Positions 1-9,051 are shown, counted from the first letter of the stretch. The stretch is 64,000 bases of DNA from CBDFNC01 sp965249895 (GCA_965249895.1 CBDFNC010000003.1:62001-126000), one strand, 5' to 3'. Numbers and translations: made by a program. The notes: generated from the sequence alone by a model not told the origin.

Positions 1-899
1 GAGATGTTTTTGTTGTACGTGAGTTCATCCTCCGCCTCGTTGATAGAGCTGTCGATATATTTATTAACCCTGGAAGTATAACTCTCTATTTGAACAGCTA
101 ACTGGTGGAGGTGCTGCTGGCTGTTTTGCAGCAGAAATTTTTCTTGATAGCTAAGGTTAAGCACCTGATTCTTGAGTTCAAACAAGCGCCCCTGACGCGA
201 TGTCAGTGCCAGGATAATACGCAACCGGTTATCGAGCTCCGAATAGTGCTGTACCTGACCACTGGTTTGCCACAGGCTCCACCACTCTTGCCCCAGATCT
301 TCCAACCTGAGCATAGTGTCATCCAGCTCATTAAAGCTGGTGTCGTTATATAACTTCTCCGCCAGCCCAAGCTGGTAATAAAGCAAAGCGCGAAAATGCA
401 CATAGTTGATGGCTTTATGGGTTTGTGCGGGGAGCTTATCCAGTTCAGTTGCGGCCTGCTCCAGCAGTGGAAATAAGCCATCCAGCGACTGATTCAACTG
501 AAAAATCAATTTTTCGGAGGTCACTTCATTTTGATACAAGAGGCTTAGGCTGTTGCCGATTTGGGCGATAAGATTTTTAAAGTAATTATTATAATCGGGG
601 AACCGGGCCATGATCTGCTTCATGGTATCAATGGCGCCCAGGACTTGCTCCAGTGCTTGGTCTCGTTCGATATTTGATTCCGCGGCGACGAAGGCCGGCG
701 CCGTTGCTATGATGATCCGCCCCATGTCGTTCATTCGGGCGGCCGCATCCAGCGCCTGCATATCTTGTTGTTGAAGCTGCTCCAGTCTGACGCTTAAATC
801 TTCAAAAGTGGCAAATGATAAACTAGCCACCAGCAATGTAGTCAGCGATAGGACGCCAAAAGCCAACACCAGGCGTGAGCCAACTCCGTACCAATTCAC
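1..899 (-). CDS. Membrane sensor protein, N-terminal part (runs off the left edge)
   Basis: An open frame of 299 codons without a stop runs off the window start. It begins with GTG at 897-899; an in-frame TAG lies four codons upstream, so this is the only plausible start, with a purine-rich GTGGAAAG just before it. Residues about 7-28 form one membrane segment (begins VNWYGVGSRLVLAFGVLS), followed by about 270 residues of long, Gln/Leu/Glu-rich amphipathic helices. This layout fits the periplasmic helical-bundle sensor domains of TorS-like hybrid kinases and some chemoreceptors. The second membrane helix and any HAMP or kinase part lie outside the window, so kinase versus chemoreceptor cannot be decided. 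Confidence 0.75.
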   Translation of the reverse strand, partial: MNWYGVGSRLVLAFGVLSLTTLLVASLSFATFEDLSVRLEQLQQQDMQALDAAARMNDMGRIIIATAPAFVAAESNIERDQALEQVLGAIDTMKQIMARFPDYNNYFKNLIAQIGNSLSLLYQNEVTSEKLIFQLNQSLDGLFPLLEQAATELDKLPAQTHKAINYVHFRALLYYQLGLAEKLYNDTSFNELDDTMLRLEDLGQEWWSLWQTSGQVQHYSELDNRLRIILALTSRQGRLFELKNQVLNLSYQEKFLLQNSQQHLHQLAVQIESYTSRVNKYIDSSINEAEDELTYNKNI

Positions 900-966
900 C
901 TTTCCACCCTAACTCAGTGATACACCTCTCGGCTCCAGGGGATAACCTTAGCAAAAACTCGCTCAG

Positions 967-1458
967 TTAATCTGTGACCAGTTTAAAATCTACATCAGTC
1001 AGTTCCAGCAGAAGCTCTTGTTTACCTGCTTTTTCAGCCTGTTTAAGCCATTTAAGCGGCACATTTAACGAGCCGCCTTCCTCACCAAACAATGCTTTTT
1101 GTTTTCTGGCAAAACCCTTGTCTTTTTCCGGGTGGCAACCCTGGGCATAACAAATCATCCCTCTGTCTATGGGTGAGGTATCACTGGAAATATTACTAAT
1201 GATATAGACCCCATAATCCGCCATCAGTAACAGTTGCGGACTGACGTTATCGACATCTATTTGCTGCCAGTCAGGATTAAAATAACCACCACTAAGCACC
1301 ACTTCGCTCTCTGTGTTGCCACCTTCATCCAGTAAGTCACCACCCGGGTATTTTGCCGGGTTCCAGAGATCTTCATAGGTCGGAGTCAACTTATTTGCAT
1401 TTTTTACTTCATCTGCAATTTTAATAATTTCTTTTATATCAAAGCGGATAAAACTCAT
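967..1458 (-). CDS. Hypothetical protein, DUF3085-like
   Basis: 163 residues with no signal peptide or membrane segment, so probably cytosolic and acidic. The middle (GVYIISNIS, then CYAQGCHPEKDKG and KALFGEE) resembles from memory the DUF3085 pattern of a 'GVYL' strand, a 'YA-GC-P' stretch and an aromatic/acidic tail. That family has no known function. It lies downstream of the 1589-1810 gene on the same strand but behind a terminator, so it probably has its own promoter in the 1459-1540 gap. Family assignment is a recollection, not a search. Confidence 0.75.
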   Translation of the reverse strand: MSFIRFDIKEIIKIADEVKNANKLTPTYEDLWNPAKYPGGDLLDEGGNTESEVVLSGGYFNPDWQQIDVDNVSPQLLLMADYGVYIISNISSDTSPIDRGMICYAQGCHPEKDKGFARKQKALFGEEGGSLNVPLKWLKQAEKAGKQELLLELTDVDFKLVTD

Positions 1459-1540
1459 AGACCCATCCTGTGTTACACGGCCAAATTAGATACTGGCTGC
1501 AAGAGTAATCAGCTTAGATCCAAACAGCAATAAAAAATCA

Positions 1541-1568
1541 GCAAAGAAAAAGGCCCATCTGGGCCTTT
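1541..1568 (-). terminator. Rho-independent terminator
   Basis: On the minus strand an 8-bp perfect stem AAAGGCCC/GGGCCTTT with a 4-nt loop is followed by a T-rich run. It ends the short gene at 1589-1810 and separates it from the next gene. Confidence 0.8.
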
Positions 1569-1588
1569 CTGTTATTTAACCTGTCGCC

Positions 1589-1810
1589 CTAATGCCATTC
1601 CACTTCCCAATTTTCATCCCTGACAAAGGAATTCAAAGCATCAAACGACTCCACCCAGGTGTTCAGCACTTCCGAGTTGGGATCATTTGCGTCTTTTAAT
1701 ACGCGAATACAAAACCCCCTGGACAGTTTCAGGTCATCTTCCACTCTCAGCGAATAACCCACTAAGTCCCCTTCCAGAATTTTACCTTCTTTGCCAATTT
1801 CCACGTTCAT
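1589..1810 (-). CDS. Small hypothetical protein (73 aa)
   Basis: A 73-residue soluble acidic protein beginning MNVEIGKEGKILEGDLVGY, with alternating short strands and no motif I recognise. A GAGGTAGCT stretch 5' of the ATG on the minus strand can serve as ribosome binding site, and a good terminator follows the stop. Those two signals make it a likely single-gene unit despite its size. Confidence 0.65.
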   Translation of the reverse strand: MNVEIGKEGKILEGDLVGYSLRVEDDLKLSRGFCIRVLKDANDPNSEVLNTWVESFDALNSFVRDENWEVEWH

Positions 1811-1892
1811 AGCTACCTCGGCAATACGTCAGCTCACTCTATAAGTATAGGGTGGGTTCACAGAGCACCTGAAATGTTGGCACACTTTTAAC

Positions 1893-3275
1893 TCACGACT
1901 GGATGCCGCCTTGGGCTAACTTGGCAGGGTCCAGTAGTTTCTCCAGATCTTTACGGTTTATGCCGGTTTCCTCTTCCGCTACGTCAATAATAGGCCTGCC
2001 TGCGGCATAGGCTTTTTTGGCAACGTCGGCGGCCTTTAAATAACCTATGATGGGATTTAATGCAGTTACCAGGATTGGATTCTTGGCCAGCGCCTCTTTG
2101 AGCTTGTCTTCTTTCACAACAAAGCTGCTGATGGCTTTGTCCGCCAGTAACACCGATGAGTTGGATAGCAACTCAATGCTTTGCAACAGGTTATAAGCAA
2201 TCATAGGCAGCATAACGTTCAGTTCAAAATTACCCGACTGTCCACCTATGGTGATGGCGGCATCGTTACCTATGACCTGGGCCGCGACCATAGCGGTTGC
2301 CTCAGGGATCACCGGGTTCACTTTACCCGGCATAATGGAAGATCCTGGCTGCAGAGCTTCCAGTTCTATTTCCCCGATCCCAGCCAGAGGCCCTGAATTC
2401 ATCCAGCGTAAATCATTGGATATTTTCATCAAACTGACAGCCAGGGTCTTTAGTTGGCCGGATAAGGCAACCACTGTATCCTGGCTACCCAGGCTAACGA
2501 AAAAGTTGTCGCTGGGTTTAAAATCAACCCCGGTGCTTTTCGTCAACTTAGCAGCAAATAAACCAGCAAAGTCAGGATGAGCGTTGATGCCCGTCCCCAC
2601 GGCAGTTCCACCTTGGGCCAGCTGGTGCAGTCTCGGCCGCATAGCTTCTAACCCTTCAATTCGTAAATCTATCTGGGCGGCCCATGCATCCAATTCCTGG
2701 CTCATCGAAACAGGCATAGCATCCATTAAATGAGTGCGGCCTGTCTTAATAAGCCCTTCCAGAGAGCTGCTTTTCTTTTCGATACTTTGTTTCAGGTGAG
2801 TCAGAGCCGGCAGTAATTTATTATTAAGTTCAAGTGCTGCACTCACGTGTATGGCTGTTGGCACCACATCGTTACTGCTTTGCCCCATATTCACGTCATC
2901 GTTAGGGCTGACATTCTGCTGCAGGATCTGGCTGGCCAGGGTGGCAATCACCTCATTGGCATTCATATTGGAGCTGGTACCTGAGCCGGTTTGGAACACA
3001 TCCACTGGAAACTGTTCCAGTACCTCGCCTGAGGTTACCTTTTCGCAGGCACTGACGATGGCATCGGCCTTATCCTGCTCCATTAACCCCAGTTCGACAT
3101 TCGCCTGGGCTGCGCTGCTTTTCACTAGTGCGAGCGCCTTAATAAACGGCTCAGGCATGGCTAATCCACTGATAGGGAAGTTGTTTACCGCTCGCTGAGT
3201 CTGTGCGCCATAAAGCGCTGACTCGGCAACCTGTACTTCTCCCATACTATCTTTTTCTATGCGATATTCAGACAC
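1893..3275 (-). CDS. fumC: Class II fumarate hydratase
   Basis: 460 residues, the usual FumC length. Catalyses reversible hydration of fumarate to L-malate in the TCA cycle; the class II enzyme is an iron-independent cytosolic homotetramer. The superfamily signature GSSIMPGKVNP is present near residue 315, as are TGSGTSSNMNANEV near residue 96 and GRTHLMDAMPV near residue 187, so all three active-site regions are intact. A hypothetical gene ends 27 bp upstream on the same strand and may share its transcript. Confidence 0.97.
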   Translation of the reverse strand: MSEYRIEKDSMGEVQVAESALYGAQTQRAVNNFPISGLAMPEPFIKALALVKSSAAQANVELGLMEQDKADAIVSACEKVTSGEVLEQFPVDVFQTGSGTSSNMNANEVIATLASQILQQNVSPNDDVNMGQSSNDVVPTAIHVSAALELNNKLLPALTHLKQSIEKKSSSLEGLIKTGRTHLMDAMPVSMSQELDAWAAQIDLRIEGLEAMRPRLHQLAQGGTAVGTGINAHPDFAGLFAAKLTKSTGVDFKPSDNFFVSLGSQDTVVALSGQLKTLAVSLMKISNDLRWMNSGPLAGIGEIELEALQPGSSIMPGKVNPVIPEATAMVAAQVIGNDAAITIGGQSGNFELNVMLPMIAYNLLQSIELLSNSSVLLADKAISSFVVKEDKLKEALAKNPILVTALNPIIGYLKAADVAKKAYAAGRPIIDVAEEETGINRKDLEKLLDPAKLAQGGIQS

Positions 3276-3302
3276 TTTACTTACCTCTATTTGGGCCGCT
3301 TT

Positions 3303-3731
3303 CTAATAAATATAGTTTTTGAAATTACGCATCTCAGATTGCAAGGCCTGTATTTTCGGCTGTGTATCCGACATGCTGTTATATCCCGACTTTAACGTCA
3401 GCCAGGGTCGATAAACTTGATTAAAACAATTGGTGCGAAACGTTGAGTGCCTCAGTGGATCTGTAGCAGCAAAGCGTAATAAGCTCACCAGGGTCAGTAA
3501 ATAATACTCCCATAACAGTCGATTGCCCGCATTAAGGTGAGCGTTGGCCAACTCCAGGCCAGATGTCACTAAGTCGACCACCAGCTCCGGGCAGTCAGGG
3601 TCCGCCGTGACAGGAATAAATGCTTCAACCCTACACTTAAATACTCGAGTCAGACTAACCCGTTCGTTTATATCCCGCATCATTGTCCACCAAAAAAACA
3701 ACCACAGAATGCTAACGATAACCATTTTCAA
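3303..3731 (-). CDS. Hypothetical protein upstream of fumC
   Basis: 142 codons if started at MKMVIVS; the hydrophobic beginning could be a membrane anchor. A start at the internal Met-Met-Arg-Asp-Ile would give about 126 soluble residues. The body is helical and includes PVTADPDCPELVVDL and LLWEYYLLTLVSLLRF. No family recognised. It sits 27 bp upstream of fumC in the same direction, suggesting cotranscription. The exact start is unsure. Confidence 0.55.
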   Translation of the reverse strand: MKMVIVSILWLFFWWTMMRDINERVSLTRVFKCRVEAFIPVTADPDCPELVVDLVTSGLELANAHLNAGNRLLWEYYLLTLVSLLRFAATDPLRHSTFRTNCFNQVYRPWLTLKSGYNSMSDTQPKIQALQSEMRNFKNYIY

Positions 3732-3887
3732 TTACAATAATTTAGTTATAATTCTGCTAGCCTGGTTAAACTTAGTTAGCTGAAGTAAACCAGATCTGTG
3801 TAATGCTCCCGATAAGTAGATTTGCAGCAAAGGAGTGAAAAAAGATCTAAGATTTTAGTTAATGGAGTACTACCTGCAGGTAGAGAT

Positions 3888-4112
3888 ATGGACATACAGC
3901 AGTATTTCGTCAGTATCAGTGAAGCCGCGCTCATTTGCAGCGCCATGTTAATTTCCCTGGCCTTGTTTATCGCCTTTTCCAGTTGGGGCTTCGATATGTT
4001 CCTCTCCGTGGTCACCTCCGTCTTTAACAGCAACCTGGTAAATGCTCTTGCCATCATACTGCTGACCAGCGGATTGTTTATTGCGTTAGATATCCTTCCT
4101 TTAACCCATTAG
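3888..4112 (+). CDS. Small membrane protein, two transmembrane helices
   Basis: 74 residues from the ATG at 3888 (MDIQQYFVSISEAALICSAM). Two hydrophobic helices occupy about residues 10-32 and 50-70, with no charged residues inside them, which favours this strand over the overlapping minus-strand frame. A GGTAGAGAT stretch precedes the ATG. An in-frame ATG at 3822 would add 22 hydrophilic residues and looks less likely. No family recognised. A strong inverted repeat follows the stop. Confidence 0.55.
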   Translation: MDIQQYFVSISEAALICSAMLISLALFIAFSSWGFDMFLSVVTSVFNSNLVNALAIILLTSGLFIALDILPLTH

Positions 4113-4121
4113 TGATCAATT

Positions 4122-4175
4122 TAAGTTAATTTTAATTAGTCCGCCTGCTCGCTGTGACTAATTAAAGTTAACTTA
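4122..4175. repeat. 20-bp inverted repeat with 14-nt loop
   Basis: Arms at 4122-4141 and 4156-4175 match at 19 of 20 positions (TAAGTTAATTTTAATTAGTC against its complement). It is AT-rich and has no T-run after it, so it is not a classical terminator. It lies between the small membrane gene and about 300 bp of DNA (to 4423) in which I see no gene. Confidence 0.7.
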
Positions 4176-4423
4176 GCCATGGTATTCATAGCAGGCCCGC
4201 ATAGAGTCGCCATTACAGGGGTTAACAGAGACTTTACTTGAATTAATTACCTGATTTTATTAGCAATTAATTCTTGAAAAGCGATTCAACTCGAAACAAG
4301 CGGCGTTTTGTCCCCATCCAATAACAAGCCATTACATCCCCTATAGAAAAACCTAAGCTTACCAGGCACAAGCTAAAGTTATCCTCTAGGCTTTGAGTTC
4401 CCCCTTCAGCACAGCAAACAAAG

Positions 4424-4540
4424 ATGAGAAATTTTTTAATTTTACTGGTCATATTGTTGTTAATCCCTACAGCTGTGTTTTCGGTAGATATATCCGCCAC
4501 CTCAACACCTTCGATCACCAATCAGGTTTCAACTAAATAG
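4424..4540 (+). CDS. Possible small secreted peptide (38 aa)
   Basis: A short frame starting at 4424 encodes MRNFLILLVILLLIPTAVFS followed by 18 Ser/Thr-rich residues. The first 20 residues look like a complete Sec signal peptide or a single membrane helix. No good ribosome binding site is visible. The following 200 bp up to 4738 contain coding-like but interrupted frames, so this could instead be the 5' remnant of a longer broken gene. Confidence 0.3.
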   Translation: MRNFLILLVILLLIPTAVFSVDISATSTPSITNQVSTK

Positions 4541-4738
4541 TCTGCTGTGTTAACTGCCGCCCCTGCAGCCTTTATTACCATGGAGTCTCCCGACTCTTGG
4601 TCAACTGGCCTTTTCCAATAAGGCGCAACTTATCAACTCGCTTCACTTGGCGGGATGGAGCTACCCATTGAGGCAGGAAACAACAAACACCACAATGCAG
4701 CGCCTTGCTATATTTAAAGGTAAACAAGAGGGTTTATT

Positions 4739-5515
4739 ATGCTCAGGTGGTACCTTCTATTAATATTAATTTGTCGACCCGCCTTTAGCCTTGACCTGGT
4801 GTTACCAGCCAGTAGCGATCAAAGTCACGCCTATTACCATGAATTACTGCTGTTATCGCTGGCCGATATTGGTGAAGAAGTGGTTTTAAGAGTCCCTTAC
4901 CAACACTTACCACAAAAGCGCGCAGTAAAATTACTCAACAACAATCTGCTCACTCTTTATTGGTTGATCGAGTCCAAACAAAGAAATAAAAAATACACTC
5001 GGGTATCGGTTGGGCTTACGCTGGGGCTTATAGGCAAACGTATTTTACTGGTTCCCCCGGCGGATAAGGATCGCTATAAAGAGGTCAAAAATCTGGCTGA
5101 CTTTCGCAGGTTAAATACCATTGGTGGCTTCGGCGCTAACTGGTTTGATATTCAAGTATGGGAAAAGAACAAGCTAAAATATATGATTCGTGACGGTGAA
5201 TGGCGAGCACTCTACTCTATGTTGTCCAGTAAAGGCGGGGTGAATTATTTCTCCCGGGGATTTAACGAGATAGTAGCGGAGCAAAAGATTTATCCGCACC
5301 TTGCTATAGAGCCCCACCTGGTACTCGAATATGATAGAGATTTTGTTTTTTACCTTAACAAGAACGATGCCCATCTGGTGCCAGTCCTGGAAAAAGCCCT
5401 GCTTAACGCTAAAAAAACAGGTTTAATGCAACGCCTGATTCAAAAATATTGGAAGGAGAATTTCGATCAACTCAAGCTAAAACAAAGAACCCGCCTTCAG
5501 TTAGTCACCCCCTGA
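4739..5515 (+). CDS. Periplasmic solute-binding protein, SBP_bac_3-like
   Basis: 258 residues. Residues 1-17 form a signal peptide ending before LDLVLPASSDQSHAYYHELL; the rest has the size and alternating strand/helix pattern of small bacterial solute-binding proteins related to the amino-acid-binding family. The motif near the end (LLNAKKTGLMQRLIQKYWK) matches the C-terminal helix typical of the fold. No permease genes are adjacent. In Alteromonadales such orphan proteins are common and their ligands unknown. GGTAAACAAGAGGG precedes the ATG. Confidence 0.8.
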   Translation: MLRWYLLLILICRPAFSLDLVLPASSDQSHAYYHELLLLSLADIGEEVVLRVPYQHLPQKRAVKLLNNNLLTLYWLIESKQRNKKYTRVSVGLTLGLIGKRILLVPPADKDRYKEVKNLADFRRLNTIGGFGANWFDIQVWEKNKLKYMIRDGEWRALYSMLSSKGGVNYFSRGFNEIVAEQKIYPHLAIEPHLVLEYDRDFVFYLNKNDAHLVPVLEKALLNAKKTGLMQRLIQKYWKENFDQLKLKQRTRLQLVTP

Positions 5516-5569
5516 GAAAGGATCTCGCAACCACATACTCTCGAAGGTATCGTTACCAGCTTCTGTGTT

Positions 5570-6210
5570 TTAGATGTAAATCTCACCTTTCAGATAAGTC
5601 TTGGCGTTACCGGACAACAAGACCCGAAACCCCAAAAGTTCACACTGTATCTCTCCTTGCCGGTTAGATAATTGCTGGGCTATCAAACGCTTCTTATTCA
5701 GCCGGTTTGGCCCAATAAGGTGTTAACCCGCAGTGGATCACTCCGGTGACAGGATCTTTATTGATACCATAACTGGGAGCAAAATAACGGGATACGAAGT
5801 CCGTATGTTCACCGAGTGCAGAAATAGCTCGCCAGTTCTTCGTAGGATAAGGCTGTAAAATCAAGGGTGTAACTGACTTCCAGTGCACCACTTAGGGTAA
5901 AAACACGTACTGTATCTCCACCCAGATTTAATTCATTAATAATAACGTGCGCCGTAGCCAGAGCGTCATGGCCGCATAAATTCACTTCGGACTTAGGAGT
6001 AAACCACCTGAGTTGATAACCTCCTGCACATGGAACGAAAAAAGCCGTTTCGGAATTCGGCTGCAATACGCTGTAACAAGGGATCCTCAAGCCAATAGTC
6101 AGCCTACATACTGCGGCTGGGTTGCCCGCAAAACACTGCTGTGCAAACGCATCGACCTGGAAAATTTGTACACTAAAATTTACAGCCTCGTGCTGAAAAC
6201 AACAGCCCAA
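5570..6210 (-). pseudogene. PhzF-family isomerase/epimerase pseudogene
   Basis: Three pieces of one PhzF-like protein (normally about 260 residues) lie in order in different frames. The N-terminal piece contains QIFQVDAFAQQCFAGNPAAV and WFTPKSEVNLCGHDALATAH, the family's conserved region. A middle piece (5694-5891) contains HTDFVSRYFAPSYGI and DPVTGVIHCGLTPYWAK. A last piece ends QCELLGFRVLLSGNAKTYL at 5570. At least two frameshifts, plus loss of part of the middle, separate them. Family members include phenazine biosynthesis PhzF, but most have unknown substrates. Confidence 0.85.
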
Positions 6211-6255
6211 GTTATATCAAACCGGTCCAGGCTAAAGCAAATTAGTTAAGGTTAA

Positions 6256-6750
6256 CTACTTGGTAAATAAACTAAAGAAGCGATGAAACAAACTAAATAA
6301 AAACAATGAAATCAGGTTTAAACACAGAACCACATTTAGCCAGTCCGGGCCTATAGCCAGCAAAGGGGCCGCCAGTTGGTAACCCGCTAATTTCAGGCTT
6401 TCCATACTTCCAGTTACATTTAACACCACAGCTCCAATAAGGTAGATCCAGGAAGACAACAGGTATAACCATGAAAAACCAATAAAGGCGAGAATGAAGC
6501 CGAATATCAAGACAAGAGGCAGGGCAAAACAGAGCGAAGTTAATAATACAATAACCCAGTAGTGGCCCAACCCGGCGTATTCCCCTAACCAGTCTTTAAG
6601 CCAAACCGATAACCCGTCATTGCTGGCAAGCCAGATTTGCAGTTCCTGCACCAGCTGGATATCCAATTTACCGTAACTTAAAGGCAGTAAAAAACCCACC
6701 AACAACCCCAGTAAAATGGCCAATGCAGCCCTGACGAATGACATACTCAA
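6256..6750 (-). CDS. Integral membrane protein, unknown function
   Basis: 164 residues with four to five hydrophobic segments (about 7-27, 65-85, 84-110, 100-120 and 135-160). It starts MSMSFVRAALAILLGLLVGF and ends in a basic tail. GAAGTTGAG precedes the ATG. The phzF-like pseudogene follows 45 bp downstream on the same strand, so the pair may once have been cotranscribed. No family recognised. Confidence 0.65.
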   Translation of the reverse strand: MSMSFVRAALAILLGLLVGFLLPLSYGKLDIQLVQELQIWLASNDGLSVWLKDWLGEYAGLGHYWVIVLLTSLCFALPLVLIFGFILAFIGFSWLYLLSSWIYLIGAVVLNVTGSMESLKLAGYQLAAPLLAIGPDWLNVVLCLNLISLFLFSLFHRFFSLFTK

Positions 6751-7059
6751 CTTCCTTGATAATTAGTTAGCGGCTAAAAATTAACACAGATATCATGACA
6801 TTACACTTATAAGTGTCTCACTTTAACGAACCTGGTAAGCAAGCTAAAAAGACACAGTAACCACCAGATCACCAAATAAGCCTTAAATAAAGTGGCGGTA
6901 GACTTTTGATTACTCATTCACCTAGAATAGCGCCATGGTGTTTTGGGATGCCATGGCCCGCCAAAGAGGTTCTCACCCAATTGAAAACGTCACTATTAAG
7001 TTGATTTGTTTCTCTTAAGTGCTGTGCTAGCGGGCAGAAGCAGCGATAAAGGGTAAAAC
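6751..7059. other. Intergenic region between divergent genes
   Basis: About 310 bp holding the promoters of the two divergent flanking genes. GC-poor, with no open frame of note, no tRNA and no strong hairpin that I can identify. Confidence 0.5.
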
Positions 7060-7560
7060 ATGACTCAACAATTGATCGATGAACTCAAGGTCCAAGCCAA
7101 ATTACTGCATAAGCGCCTCTCCCGCTCACCAGCGGAGCAATATCCGGAACTAAGAAAGTTACTGATTTATATCCCGGAAAACCTACAGTTAAAACATTGT
7201 CTGCAGGCTATCAGCCGCTTTCATGGCTGGTCAGAATGGCAGCAGGTTGCAGATCTAGCTGCGGGGAAAAGCCAGGATTTCGGCGCGTTCTGGTATCGAA
7301 GTCAATGTATTGCGTATCTTAACCATTGGTTTAACAGTTATCAGGACGCGAAATCCTTCCAACGAAACGATTCCGGTTACCTGCTGCCCTATCAGTCACA
7401 GTTTTTGGTGGTGAGCGCTCAATTTATCCAAGCTCTGGGGACAAAAGTCGATGAACCACAGTGGCAAACCTTAGGGAAGGATATCGTGCTTCACCCAAAT
7501 CACAGTTCGACACAAGTACTGGCGGCTATGATCGCTCGACGCTTTTCTCCTATCAAATAG
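7060..7560 (+). CDS. Hypothetical soluble protein (166 aa)
   Basis: Begins MTQQLIDELKVQAKLLHKRL. The first 65 residues (through LKHCLQAISRFHGWSEWQQV) resemble a short helical module found at the N-terminus of some glyoxalase-superfamily-annotated bacterial proteins, where the pattern is 'L-A--HG--DW--L'. The remaining 100 residues match nothing I know. AGGGTAAAAC precedes the ATG. Convergent with the haemoglobin-reductase pair. Confidence 0.6.
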   Translation: MTQQLIDELKVQAKLLHKRLSRSPAEQYPELRKLLIYIPENLQLKHCLQAISRFHGWSEWQQVADLAAGKSQDFGAFWYRSQCIAYLNHWFNSYQDAKSFQRNDSGYLLPYQSQFLVVSAQFIQALGTKVDEPQWQTLGKDIVLHPNHSSTQVLAAMIARRFSPIK

Positions 7561-7574
7561 GCAACATTGGCTAG

Positions 7575-8564
7575 TTAGAATCGGCTCTGGGTGCGGTTAT
7601 CTTTGTAGCTAAATGGATCAACATAAATATGTTGCATCTCTGCACCATTTAAAAAGGCCTTTAACTGCGCCTCCTTCACCATATCAGGGTTGCCACATAG
7701 GTACACCCTGAAGTCGGAAAGATCTTGGTGTTGGTTAAACGCTATATCACTGGCCCTGCCCGTGATATAGCTCCCTTCCGGCACCTGGCCTCCGGAAATA
7801 CAAGGGTAATAAGTAATATTGGGGAAACTCTCAACCATGCTGCTAAGCTCTCGATGACAATACAGCCCCAGGTCACCACTGCTGCCGTGATATAAGTGAA
7901 TACTTCCCTTATATCCTGAGTCCAGCGCATCCCGAATAATACCTAACAAAGGCGCCAACCCTGTGCCAGTTCCTATCATCAAAATACTTTCATCATCGCT
8001 AAAATTGGTAAAAAAGCACTCCCCAAAAGGCCCCTGAATATCAAATTCATCCCCTTCCCTAACGCTATCCAATAGCCAGTTACTCATTTCTCCTTTCTTC
8101 ATTCGTTGCACATGAATTTCCAGTGGTCCCTGATGAGCCGGTATGCTGGCCAGAGAATAACTCCGGGTTAATCCATCGCTGCGTCTTAAATTAATAAACT
8201 GGCCGGCGCGGTAATATAAGGGAGTAGATGGCTCTAACTGAAATATACAAATCTGTTTACTTATATTCCGCTTAGTCACCACGACGGCTCGACCAAACAA
8301 TTCTGCATCCTTAGCCAAACTAAGGGTCATATTACCAAGGGGGAAGCAGCAGCAGGCCTTAACATAGTTCAGCGCCAACAAAGTATCCTTTAACCCCAAC
8401 TGGGATGCCTTCGGTACCTTACCTTTCAGGCAGCGGATAAGGCAAGAGTGGCAGACCCCAGTTTTGCAGGAATATGGAATAGCTAACTTGGCATCCAACA
8501 AAGTATCCAGTAACGATACATCCGGATCCAAGGGATAAGATTTTTTACCTATAATCACTTTCAT
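7575..8564 (-). CDS. 2Fe-2S ferredoxin-FAD/NAD(P)H oxidoreductase
   Basis: 329 residues with two modules. Residues 1-85 are a plant-type [2Fe-2S] domain with ligands CKTGVCHSC and a fourth Cys in the ACCCFP run. Residues 90-329 are a ferredoxin-NADP reductase-type domain with RSYSLAS for FAD, GTGTGLAPLLG for NAD(P)H and CGNPDM near the C-terminus. It passes electrons from NAD(P)H through FAD to the cluster. The start ATG overlaps the stop of the upstream haemoglobin gene (TAATG), implying translational coupling and a shared reaction, probably as the haemoglobin reductase. Confidence 0.88.
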   Translation of the reverse strand: MKVIIGKKSYPLDPDVSLLDTLLDAKLAIPYSCKTGVCHSCLIRCLKGKVPKASQLGLKDTLLALNYVKACCCFPLGNMTLSLAKDAELFGRAVVVTKRNISKQICIFQLEPSTPLYYRAGQFINLRRSDGLTRSYSLASIPAHQGPLEIHVQRMKKGEMSNWLLDSVREGDEFDIQGPFGECFFTNFSDDESILMIGTGTGLAPLLGIIRDALDSGYKGSIHLYHGSSGDLGLYCHRELSSMVESFPNITYYPCISGGQVPEGSYITGRASDIAFNQHQDLSDFRVYLCGNPDMVKEAQLKAFLNGAEMQHIYVDPFSYKDNRTQSRF

Positions 8565-8926
8565 TAGAGGTTTAACACATCTCTTTTAGTACTGCCGGCA
8601 ATAGCCATTACTTCATCTATAAGCTTTTGATCTACTTCTAATTCCTTAAGAGTATCCGCCAGATGCGCCGCCACAGAATTAAAGTGGATTTCGTTCATCC
8701 CCTGCTCCACCAAATGCCTGTGAGCTTGACGAAGATCTTTTCCTGTATAGGAGTTGGGGCCACCGAACACCATAGTCAGAAACGCTTTTTGCTTCTGTCG
8801 CTGCCCCGCCATGTCGGTATCATCGAAAAAAATATTAAGGCTTGGGTCCCTGAGAACCTTGCGGTAAAACAAATCAACTGCAGCTTCCACTGCTGCTTCA
8901 CCACCTATTTGCTCATAGAGTGACAT
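8564..8926 (-). CDS. Group I truncated haemoglobin
   Basis: 120 residues starting MSLYEQIGGEAAVEAAVDLF, the hallmark of group I truncated globins (2-on-2 fold). The Phe-Phe-Asp-Asp-Thr-Asp stretch near residue 35, KAFLTMVFGG, and a proximal His in LRQAHRHLVEQGM (about residue 68) are present. Two ATGs lie six bases apart; AAGGAG is one base before the first and seven before the second, so the second (8926) is the start. Related proteins bind O2 or NO. It overlaps the reductase gene downstream, so a joint role such as NO dioxygenation is inferred. Confidence 0.9.
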   Translation of the reverse strand: MSLYEQIGGEAAVEAAVDLFYRKVLRDPSLNIFFDDTDMAGQRQKQKAFLTMVFGGPNSYTGKDLRQAHRHLVEQGMNEIHFNSVAAHLADTLKELEVDQKLIDEVMAIAGSTKRDVLNL

Positions 8927-9019
8927 GCACATGCTCCTTGTTTACTGTTCTTATAATTTTCCTGGCAACTATAAGATATAGAACAGAAATCAAGGTTAAG
9001 CGAAACAAAAACTGACAGC

Positions 9020-9042
9020 AAAAAAGGCTCCCGAAGGAGCCC
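9020..9042 (-). terminator. Rho-independent terminator
   Basis: On the minus strand GGCTCC/GGAGCC stems around a TTCG tetraloop and is followed by six T. It lies just after the stop of the choice-of-anchor I pseudogene. Confidence 0.85.
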
Positions 9043-9051
9043 AGCTAAATA

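Noticed and set aside
4267..4521. 84-codon minus-strand frame
   Set aside because: No ribosome binding site or recognisable protein character; the plus-strand signal-peptide frame in the same DNA looks better, and even that is weak.
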